From JBGAJN01 sp044224905 (GTDB lineage Bacteria > Verrucomicrobiota > Verrucomicrobiia > Limisphaerales > JBGAJN01), in the NCBI GenBank assembly GCA_044224905.1, contig JBGAJN010000002.1, positions 1,860,001 to 1,924,000 of the forward strand: a stretch of 64,000 bases of DNA, written 5' to 3'. The notes beneath the pieces are model-generated. The model worked only from the letters and a program-made list of their open reading frames with translations, did no database searches and was not told the origin of the DNA. The stretch's first letter is position 1. Each line of letters begins with the position of its first letter. A program made the position numbers and the translations under genes. Positions 15,258 to 22,179 of this stretch are shown in pieces.

Positions 15258-17192
15258 CTAGGCTGCCGTGACGGGCGGCAATATTGGAGGCGTTTGATCT
15301 GGTGGCAGTCTCGGTGGGAGCGACCGGGGGATCGGCGCGATTGACTGCGCAGCTTGTTCACGAAATCCCACGCTTAGTTTTTTGCGCGCCCAGTTGAAGA
15401 ACACGAAATCCTTGATCAACCCGAGCAGGGTTGCGAGTCCGGAAACTATCAGCGGATAGTAAATCACGGCTTGCGGAGCGGCGCTGCGGTTGGCTCCGAA
15501 AATTCCCAAGAACATTAGCGCGGGAAGAATCATTGCGGACAGGAACGTTACTCCAAACCACGGAATGACTTGAACGAACAGAATCGTTTTCAGCGTGGCT
15601 AGATTGCTGGTTCGCGATGTCATTCCCATCCACATTCCAAACCAGACCAACGCGACGAGGTTGCCGAGAACGACCAGCATCCCGCCGACGGCGACTGCGG
15701 CAGTCAAGAGTTCGCTCGGGCGGTCATCGCTGCTGGACGAGGCGACAGTCGTGCCGTTTACCGAGATGGCTACCGAGGAGTTCGTGACGACGACAACGCT
15801 GCTAGTTGAGTTGGTCGTGCTGACACTGGCTGGCGGCGGGGTGCCGGTCATCGCCCGCCACATCTGCCTTTGCCCGACGTAGCCGGCGTAAAACTGCACG
15901 GCAAGGCAGAGGGCCAGCGGCAAACCGAACATGCGTAGAAGACCTTGCCATTGGCCGCGGACGATTTGCGGTGCGGTGAGTGGCGTCGCCAGCAGCAGTT
16001 CCAGCAGGCCACTTTTTCGCGCGTCGACAAAGAATCTGGCCGCCTGTGAAGCAACTCCAAGGTAGAGAAATAACGTGAACAATCCGCCGACATAGTTCCA
16101 CACAATCCACGCTGATGTTTCCCCTTCCGCAAGGGCGGCAGAAAACCCGACTAGCAAAGTGATAGTGACAATCCACAGCGCGGTCGTTTGCCAGCGTTCA
16201 CGGCACGCAAGCCACAACGCGGGGTTGAGATCGATTAATTTCCGGCGCAGGCGGGTGCGTTTTTTTACGCTGCCGAATTTGCGGCGATAGCTGCGATCCA
16301 CACTTGCGTTGCTGCCTGTCCGCGATTTCTCCTGCCACGCGCGCGGGATGATTGTGCAGGTTGCGATGAACAGCGACCAGCCAACGAATTGGTTGCCCAG
16401 AAAGGTTGGCCAAAACGGCGAAGAACTCCATGCGTTCGCCGAAATGAAAAGATAGACGGGACTTATAGTGCTGAGAATCGGGGTGAACGATTTGCGGAGA
16501 ATTTCAGCGATCGCGCTGTCGACCGCCGGTCCGCCGGCAGCGAGCGCGAGAAGGATTAACACGGTCCCTCCCATTGCCCTTTGTGAATCACGGCTGATTG
16601 ACGAAATAAACAATCCCGCACTCAACGAGACGAACAGCGCGTTGATCAACGCGAGCGAGGTTTTCAACAGCTGCGTTCCGCTCACGCCACCGAGCACGAG
16701 GGTGATTGCAAGGATCGGGAGTACGGCAATTAGCCCGTAGAAGCCCTGCAGAGAAGTCGCTAGCAGTTTGCCCGACACCACATCGTGGCCGCGGAGATCG
16801 GTGAGGAATAGGAAGCCCAAGGTGCCTTCGCGTTTCTCTTCGCTCAGGCAGTCCGATGTGAGGAATACTCCCGCCGCGAGGACGGCTGCGAAACTGATCC
16901 ACGTGATTGTTCCGAAGAGTGCGGTTCCCAGCGTCGCGGAGCCAAACGCCATGCTGCCGACTTTGGAAAGGAGAAGAAACCCGCTTCCGATCACGATGGC
17001 GATGAGTGCTCCGATGATTCGCACCCAGAACGTGCTTCGCTTGCGCGCCGCCACGCGCAGTTCGCGCGCTACGATGGGGAGGAAGATCACGCGGTGAGTT
17101 AGCTTTCGTCGATGCGGGCTGGCAACCTTTTTCTTCAGCGCCCAGTTCGCGGTGGGGGCGAATTTGGCGGGCACAGTTGCCCATTCAAACAT
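15258..17192 (-). CDS. ABC-2 type transporter permease
   Basis: The protein has 644 residues with about a dozen predicted membrane helices in two blocks (roughly 60-300 and 370-600). The FLPIVARELRVAARKRSTFW N-terminus and the KREGTLGFLFLTDLRG loop are typical of ABC-2/gliding-motility-type permeases common in PVC genomes. A second loop, ARKSGLLELLLATPLTAPQIVRGQ, repeats that pattern, so the protein looks like an internal duplication of one permease module. No ATPase gene is adjacent, so the exported substrate is unknown. The ATG at 17192 precedes the first cytosolic segment; the open frame runs further upstream but with non-conserved-looking sequence. Confidence 0.8.
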   Translation of the reverse strand: MFEWATVPAKFAPTANWALKKKVASPHRRKLTHRVIFLPIVARELRVAARKRSTFWVRIIGALIAIVIGSGFLLLSKVGSMAFGSATLGTALFGTITWISFAAVLAAGVFLTSDCLSEEKREGTLGFLFLTDLRGHDVVSGKLLATSLQGFYGLIAVLPILAITLVLGGVSGTQLLKTSLALINALFVSLSAGLFISSISRDSQRAMGGTVLILLALAAGGPAVDSAIAEILRKSFTPILSTISPVYLFISANAWSSSPFWPTFLGNQFVGWSLFIATCTIIPRAWQEKSRTGSNASVDRSYRRKFGSVKKRTRLRRKLIDLNPALWLACRERWQTTALWIVTITLLVGFSAALAEGETSAWIVWNYVGGLFTLFLYLGVASQAARFFVDARKSGLLELLLATPLTAPQIVRGQWQGLLRMFGLPLALCLAVQFYAGYVGQRQMWRAMTGTPPPASVSTTNSTSSVVVVTNSSVAISVNGTTVASSSSDDRPSELLTAAVAVGGMLVVLGNLVALVWFGMWMGMTSRTSNLATLKTILFVQVIPWFGVTFLSAMILPALMFLGIFGANRSAAPQAVIYYPLIVSGLATLLGLIKDFVFFNWARKKLSVGFREQAAQSIAPIPRSLPPRLPPDQTPPILPPVTAA

Positions 17193-17339
17193 GGGGTGCG
17201 AGGTCTTCCGATGGGCTGATTTTATTGGTGCTGGCCGCTTGCATGAATGCCGCTCATAGAAAAGCGTTGAAGATTGCATTTCGTTTGTGGCACTTTTCGC
17301 CGCGTTCAACTCAGATTCGGGACGCTTTTGGAACCAGAT

Positions 17340-17678
17340 ATGAAAAAGATCGAAGCCATCATTAAGCCATTCAAGCTTGAAGAAGTTAAGGACGCCCTCA
17401 AGGAACTCGGAATCTCCGGCATGACCGTCAGCGAAGTGAAGGGGTTCGGTCGCCAGAAGGGTCACACGGAAATCTACCGCGGCTCCGAATACACCGTGGA
17501 CTTCATCCCCAAGACGAAGATCGAAGTGGTGGTCGCGAATGACATGGTGGATACTGCGGTGGCCGCGATCATCAAGGCGGCGAAGACTGGCAAGATCGGC
17601 GACGGCAAAGTGTTCGTCAGCTCCATTGAATCCGTCGTACGCATCCGCACCGAAGAGCGCAACGAAGAGGCGATTTAA
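17340..17678 (+). CDS. glnK: P-II nitrogen regulatory protein
   Basis: The protein has 112 residues, the exact length of GlnB/GlnK proteins. It begins MKKIEAIIKPFKLEEVKDAL, has the T-loop with Tyr51 (RGSEYTVDF), the B-loop TGKIGDGKVFV near residues 83-93, and ends VRIRTEERNEEAI. P-II trimers bind ATP/ADP and 2-oxoglutarate and report nitrogen status. Tyr51 is the uridylylation site in proteobacteria, though whether it is modified here is unknown. It lies 23 bases before an ammonium transporter gene; this pairing identifies it as GlnK-type, which docks on and blocks the transporter. Confidence 0.95.
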   Translation: MKKIEAIIKPFKLEEVKDALKELGISGMTVSEVKGFGRQKGHTEIYRGSEYTVDFIPKTKIEVVVANDMVDTAVAAIIKAAKTGKIGDGKVFVSSIESVVRIRTEERNEEAI

Positions 17679-17701
17679 TTTCCGCTTACCGAAATTCTCA
17701 G

Positions 17702-19144
17702 ATGAAGAAGCTCACTTTGGTTCTGATTACGTTCTGTTTTAGCCTGCTGACGGCGAAGCTTTCGTTTGCTGCGGAAGCGAAACCGGAGACGGTTGCGAAG
17801 CCTTCGGTCGAACAGCGGCTTGAAGACATTGAGGCGTATATCAAAAACGCTCCACGTGCGAATGGTCCGGCGCCCTCAAATCTCAACACCTCAGGTCCCG
17901 GGCACAATGCCTGGATGATGACCAGCGCCGCGCTGGTGCTGTTCATGACCTTGCCGGGGCTGGCGATGTTTTACGGCGGGCTCGTGCGCCGGAAGAATGT
18001 TCTCTCCGTGCTCGCGCAATGTCTGGGACTGGCAGGCGTGGTGACGATCCTCTGGTGGGCGGTCGGTTATAGTTTCAGTTTCAGCGACGGTGGAAAGTTT
18101 CTCGGTGGCACCAAGTTTTTCTTTTTCAAAGGCGTTACCGCGACGCCGAATGCCGATTACGGCCCGTGGGTTTCGCACAACATCTTTGCGATCTACCAAC
18201 TCATGTTCGCGATCATTACGCCGGCGTTGATCGTGGGCGCGATTGCGGAGCGGATGAAGTTCGCGTCGATCATGCTCTTCGCGGTCATTTGGATGTTCGT
18301 GGTTTATTTTCCGTCGTGCCATTGGCTGTGGGGCATCGATGGATGGATGAACGGCTTGGCCAATGACAAGGCATCGATCAAGGCAATCGACTTTGCAGGT
18401 GGCATCGTCGTGCACATGACGTCGGGTTGGTCTGCGCTGGTGTTGTGCATCTTGCTCGGTAAGCGCCTCGGTTACGGCAAGGAGCAAATGCCTCCGCACA
18501 GCATGGTGCTCTGTATGGTGGGCACCGGGATGTTGTGGGCGGGTTGGTATGGTTTCAACGCCGGTAGCGCAGTCGCGGCTGACGGCATCGCGGCCAACGC
18601 ATTTGTGGCGACGACTCTCTCCGCAGCGATGGGTTGCGTGACGTGGGCCGCTATCGAGTATTTCCGTCGTGGCAAACCCAGCGTGCTCGGCTTTTGCTCC
18701 GGCGCGGTGGCGGGACTGGCTACGATCACGCCGGCGTCGGGTTTCGTCACGCCAGGGGCTGCAATTTTTATCGGTCTGATTGCGGGTGGTTCAACCTTCA
18801 TCGCTTGTAACTCCATGAAGCACGTTTTCAAGTACGACGACTCGCTCGACACGTTCGGTGTCCATGCCGTCGGCGGAACTCTTGGCGTCATCATGGCGGG
18901 AATCTTCGCCACGCCAGAAATGAATCCGAACCTCGCCGCGGATCGAATGAAGGACATCGTTGGCAAGACGCTTTGGCTCGAACAGCTCAAGGCCGGTGGG
19001 ATTGTCCTCGTATGGTCTGTCGTCGCCACCGTGGTCATTGCTTATCTAGTCCGCGCGGTGCTGGGTGACTTGCGTGTCAGCGAGGAAGTGGAGACGGTTG
19101 GCCTCGATCTCACGGAACACGGCGAAGAAGGCTACACGGGCTAA
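17702..19144 (+). CDS. amt: Ammonium transporter with cleavable N-terminal signal and leader segment
   Basis: The protein has 480 residues. A signal peptide (LTLVLITFCFSLLTAKLSFA) is followed by a ~45-residue soluble segment (EQRLEDIEAYIKNAP) and then the 11-helix Amt/Rh core, starting AWMMTSAALVLFMTLPGLAMFYGG. The twin pore histidines appear in VVHMTSGWSALV and DTFGVHAVGG. Amt proteins take up ammonium as trimers and are gated by GlnK, whose gene is directly upstream in the same orientation. The coiled leader between signal and core is seen in several Gram-negative Amt proteins. A terminator-like hairpin follows. Confidence 0.95.
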   Translation: MKKLTLVLITFCFSLLTAKLSFAAEAKPETVAKPSVEQRLEDIEAYIKNAPRANGPAPSNLNTSGPGHNAWMMTSAALVLFMTLPGLAMFYGGLVRRKNVLSVLAQCLGLAGVVTILWWAVGYSFSFSDGGKFLGGTKFFFFKGVTATPNADYGPWVSHNIFAIYQLMFAIITPALIVGAIAERMKFASIMLFAVIWMFVVYFPSCHWLWGIDGWMNGLANDKASIKAIDFAGGIVVHMTSGWSALVLCILLGKRLGYGKEQMPPHSMVLCMVGTGMLWAGWYGFNAGSAVAADGIAANAFVATTLSAAMGCVTWAAIEYFRRGKPSVLGFCSGAVAGLATITPASGFVTPGAAIFIGLIAGGSTFIACNSMKHVFKYDDSLDTFGVHAVGGTLGVIMAGIFATPEMNPNLAADRMKDIVGKTLWLEQLKAGGIVLVWSVVATVVIAYLVRAVLGDLRVSEEVETVGLDLTEHGEEGYTG

Positions 19145-19175
19145 CATATCCGCTGGCGCAAGACCGGCCGCTGAT

Positions 19176-19201
19176 CCGCTGGACAACAGCGGTGTGGTTT
19201 T
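19176..19201 (+). terminator. Probable terminator after glnK-amt
   Basis: A perfect 6-bp stem, CCGCTG/CAGCGG, with a 5-base loop is followed by a T-rich run (TGTGGTTTT), about 30 bases past the amt stop and before thrH. Confidence 0.5.
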
Positions 19202-19207
19202 GCCACG

Positions 19208-19822
19208 ATGCGCGCGCGCATGAAGCAATCAATTGTCACGTTGGACCTCGAAGGGGTGCTTGTTCCCGAAATCTGGATCGCCGTAGCGGAGAAAACGAAA
19301 ATTCCCGAACTCCGCCGCACCACCCGCGACGAGCCCGACTACGACAAGCTCATGCTGGGGCGTTTGAAGATCCTCGACGCGCACGGGCTCAAGCTGTCCG
19401 ACATCCAGCGCGTGATCAGTTCGTTGCTCCCTTTGCCCGGCGGAAAAGCGTTTCTCGATGAGCTTCGCGCGATGGTGCAGGTCATTATTCTCTCGGATAC
19501 ATTCGAGCAATTCGCGCAGCCGTTGATGCGGGAACTCGGTTGGCCGACGCTCTTTTGTCACCGTCTCATCGTGGAGAACGACCGGATCACCGGTTACCAA
19601 CTCCGGCAACCGGATCAGAAGCGGAAGTCCGTCGCCGCGCTGCGCAGTTTGAACTACAACGTCGTCGCCGCGGGAGATTCGTTTAACGACACCACGATGC
19701 TCGCCGAAGCGAACACTGGTTTTCTGTTCCACGCACCAGACAACGTGAAGCAGCAGTTCCCGCAGTTCAAAGCGTTGGACAACTACGGCGACTTGATGAA
19801 GTCGATTAAGGCCGCGCTGTAA
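19208..19822 (+). CDS. thrH: Bifunctional phosphoserine phosphatase/homoserine phosphotransferase ThrH
   Basis: The protein has 204 residues and is a HAD-family enzyme. ThrH proteins carry the unusual nucleophile motif LDLEGVLVPEIW, seen here at about 12-23, plus GDSFNDTTMLAEA for the Mg-binding acidic pair near 155-167 and a C-terminal QFKALDNYGDLM. In Pseudomonas, ThrH dephosphorylates phosphoserine and can move its phosphate to homoserine. The start is 19208 or the in-frame ATG at 19220. A degraded copy of the 3' half lies at 21869-22156, beyond the intervening minus-strand gene. Confidence 0.92.
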   Translation: MRARMKQSIVTLDLEGVLVPEIWIAVAEKTKIPELRRTTRDEPDYDKLMLGRLKILDAHGLKLSDIQRVISSLLPLPGGKAFLDELRAMVQVIILSDTFEQFAQPLMRELGWPTLFCHRLIVENDRITGYQLRQPDQKRKSVAALRSLNYNVVAAGDSFNDTTMLAEANTGFLFHAPDNVKQQFPQFKALDNYGDLMKSIKAAL

Positions 19823-19966
19823 CACCTCGGTCGATTGTCCTGTGGAGGTGGGCTTTGCCTTGATTCCAAAACCGGGGGGGGGCAAATCAGCCTCCGCCTC
19901 CGGCGTCGGCGGCTAGTCACGGCGGAACGGCAACTCTGCCCCACTAATAATTGGCGGTGGCTGGCG

Positions 19967-21667
19967 TCAGTTCTCCTTGTTTGAGAGCGTCGCGAGCAGC
20001 CGTTTGATTTCGGAAAGTTCCAGCTTCAACTCCGCGTTCTCCGCGCGTTGTTCCTCCACCTTCTGATTCAATCCTTGGATTGCCGCCAGCGCCACGCCGT
20101 CGGCGTCCACGGTGGCGATGTGGCGCTCGTCCGTGCCGAGGCCGAAGGCGGCATGGAAATCCTGCGCCATCGGGCCGACGTGCCGGGTGGCCGAGTCAGC
20201 CTTGTAGTTCCAACCGGTGATGGGCAGCGCGGCCACTTTGGCGAGCACGGCGCGCGCGTCTACAGGCGTGAAATTCTCCTTCGCATTGCGATCACTCGGC
20301 GGATTGACGGTGCCGGCGGTGAACAGATTGCCGTTGCCATCCAGATGCATCAGAAACGTGCCGCCGCCGGCATTCAAGGTGCCGTCGTTGTGGACGCCGC
20401 CTGCGTACCAGGCAAACGAACCGCCCGCGCCCGTGCGGTTGTATTGCACGCCGCTCTGAATGCCAATGCCGTACGATGTGCCCCAGAGATTCAGCTTCTG
20501 ACTGAGCGTCGAGCCAAAGAACATCTTGGTATCCCCGCTCAACTGCACGCCGCCGTTGGCTCGGATGCAGAATTGGTTGACTCCGGTCGAGGCGAAATTG
20601 AGACCCTGAAAATCCGCCCAGACAAACGCGCCACTGTGAAGAGCGCTGGCTTGAGTTCCCATCGCCGTCGAATAAGCGGCACTCGCGGTGGTGCTGGCGC
20701 CCATCGCCGTCGAAGGACTGCCGCTGGCCGTGGTCGCCAAACCCATCGCCGTCGAGGCGCTGCCGCTGGCCATGGTGGAATTACCCATCGCCGTCGAGGC
20801 ACTGCCGCTGGCCGTGTTGCCTGCACCGCCAATGACACTGGCGAAATTATTGCCTACCCGGTTGGGACTTGTTGAAGTTCCGCCGCCCCCAATTACTGCG
20901 CCTATAAGCCCATTGCTGATGATGTTGCCGGAAAAACCGCCCAGCATGTTTGGGCTGTAGCCAAAGCCGGCGTTCGTCGCATGTTCAATCCGCAGGGCCC
21001 GCTGGCCGTTGACTTTGATTTCGAGCGCATTGGTATCGGTGGTGCCGAGGAACGCGCCGTTCGCGGGATTCCCCCCCGCGTTGCCGCCTACACTCCAGAT
21101 GTTGGAGGCTGCCAGGCCGCCGATCGTGATTGCGTTCACGTTGCTCAGGCCCGCGCCGTTGCCCGCCACCGCGCCGGCGAAGCTCCCACTGAAGCTATTG
21201 GCCGCGTTGTTGAAATCGACCGCGCTGGAATAGGCGCCGCCGCTCAGGCCGTTGCTCGCCACCGTCAACGCGCGCACCGCATACGGCGTGGCGGTGATGG
21301 GCTGCCGGGGGACCACGTTGACGTAGGCGCCTGCACTCACGCCCGGCCGCACGGCCACGTTGAACCAGCGCGCTCCGCCGGTGAACACGCCCGCGCCCGG
21401 ATCGAGCGTGACGGTGAAGAGGCCGTTGGTGAGGCCGAGGTCGTTGATCGTCACGAGGCTGCCCTGCTGCGCGCCGCTGGTCACGGCATCGAACACGCGG
21501 AACTCGAAGTCGAACACGCCATTGGCAGGCACGCCTTGATCGGTGAGGAAGCCCTGATAGGTGAAGGAGGTGCCTTGGGCGAAAGCAGTGGATGGTGGAT
21601 AGAGGGGAGTTGACAGAAGCAGCAGCGTGAGGGCAACGGACGGGCGGAGGGCAAGGGTGTGTTTCAT
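19967..21667 (-). CDS. Secreted adhesin/tail-fibre-like protein with YadA-head-type repeats and S74 chaperone domain
   Basis: The protein has 566 residues. A signal peptide (ends PPSTAFAQG) is followed by a ~120-residue beta-rich N-terminal domain (FTYQGFLTDQGVPANGVFDF) that recurs in PVC secreted proteins. A central set of repeats with STAMG...TTASG units resembles trimeric autotransporter head repeats. The end (~459-566) carries the intramolecular chaperone of endosialidase (peptidase S74), recognisable by PPSDRNAKENFTPVD, GPMAQDFHAAFG and a terminal coiled coil. S74 domains trimerise a beta-helical fibre and then self-cleave. A surface fibre is the likely role; no phage genes surround it. 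Confidence 0.8.
   Translation of the reverse strand: MKHTLALRPSVALTLLLLSTPLYPPSTAFAQGTSFTYQGFLTDQGVPANGVFDFEFRVFDAVTSGAQQGSLVTINDLGLTNGLFTVTLDPGAGVFTGGARWFNVAVRPGVSAGAYVNVVPRQPITATPYAVRALTVASNGLSGGAYSSAVDFNNAANSFSGSFAGAVAGNGAGLSNVNAITIGGLAASNIWSVGGNAGGNPANGAFLGTTDTNALEIKVNGQRALRIEHATNAGFGYSPNMLGGFSGNIISNGLIGAVIGGGGTSTSPNRVGNNFASVIGGAGNTASGSASTAMGNSTMASGSASTAMGLATTASGSPSTAMGASTTASAAYSTAMGTQASALHSGAFVWADFQGLNFASTGVNQFCIRANGGVQLSGDTKMFFGSTLSQKLNLWGTSYGIGIQSGVQYNRTGAGGSFAWYAGGVHNDGTLNAGGGTFLMHLDGNGNLFTAGTVNPPSDRNAKENFTPVDARAVLAKVAALPITGWNYKADSATRHVGPMAQDFHAAFGLGTDERHIATVDADGVALAAIQGLNQKVEEQRAENAELKLELSEIKRLLATLSNKEN
20658..20825 (-). repeat. Four exact-period 42-bp coding repeats in the S74 protein gene
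   Basis: The 14-base core CCCATCGCCGTCGA recurs at 20658, 20700, 20742 and 20784 on the plus strand, exactly 42 bases apart. Each unit encodes a 14-residue STAMG-type head repeat of the minus-strand protein. A further, diverged unit may lie beyond 20825. Confidence 0.85.
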
Positions 21668-21868
21668 AGTTCCATTGGCTGTGGGCTCACCGCGTTAAAC
21701 CGGTATCGCCAGGATTCTCAGTTCACGGCCTTGGAACCTGAAATGGTGGAGACGTGTGGAGAAGAACAAATCCCAGGGCATTTGGCGAGGGGAAACCGCG
21801 GAATCATGAAGGCCGGGCGCATCTGACGCTGCCCGGCTCGCAGCGCGGCGTTTACGCCACTTCATCAT
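21668..21868. other. Non-coding stretch upstream of the S74 gene
   Basis: I see no convincing gene here. It lies between the start of the minus-strand S74 gene and the decayed thrH copy and should hold the S74 gene promoter, but no clear -35/-10 pair is visible. A short open frame on the minus strand has no recognisable product. Confidence 0.5.
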
Positions 21869-22156
21869 TCGCAAGCCCACGCTGTTTTCTCAACGGCTCA
21901 TCGTCGAGCACGACCGCATCACCGGTTACCAACTCTGGCAACCCGGTCAAAAGCGGAAGTCCGTCGCCGCGCTGCGGAGCTTGAACTACAACGTCGTCGC
22001 CGCGGGAGATTCGTTCAACGACACCACGATGCTCGCCGAACCGAACACTGGTCTTCTGTTCCACGCACCAGACAACGTGAAGCAGCAGTTCCCCCCCAGT
22101 TCAAAGCGTTGGACAACTACGGCGACTTGATGAAGTCGATCAAGGCGTCGCTGTAA
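21869..22156 (+). pseudogene. 5'-truncated, frameshifted copy of thrH
   Basis: The sequence matches the last ~280 bases of the intact thrH (about 19541-19822) with only about a dozen mismatches up to the shared TAA. The 5' half is missing. At 22091-22097 a run of seven C replaces the intact CCCGC context, a net insertion of two bases that breaks the frame. In-frame residues before the break read LIVEHDRITGYQL and GDSFNDTTMLAE. The copy cannot make a working HAD enzyme because the nucleophile motif is absent. Confidence 0.9.
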
Positions 22157-22179
22157 CTGTTCGGACGGCCGCGTTGGGT

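Noticed and set aside
20658..20825. Regularly spaced repeats that might suggest a CRISPR array
   Set aside because: The period is 42 bases with no unique spacers, and the repeats lie in frame within a protein of trimeric-head type.
21695..21880. Minus-strand 61-residue open frame upstream of the S74 gene
   Set aside because: Arg-rich, no recognisable family, and partly overlaps the thrH remnant; probably chance.
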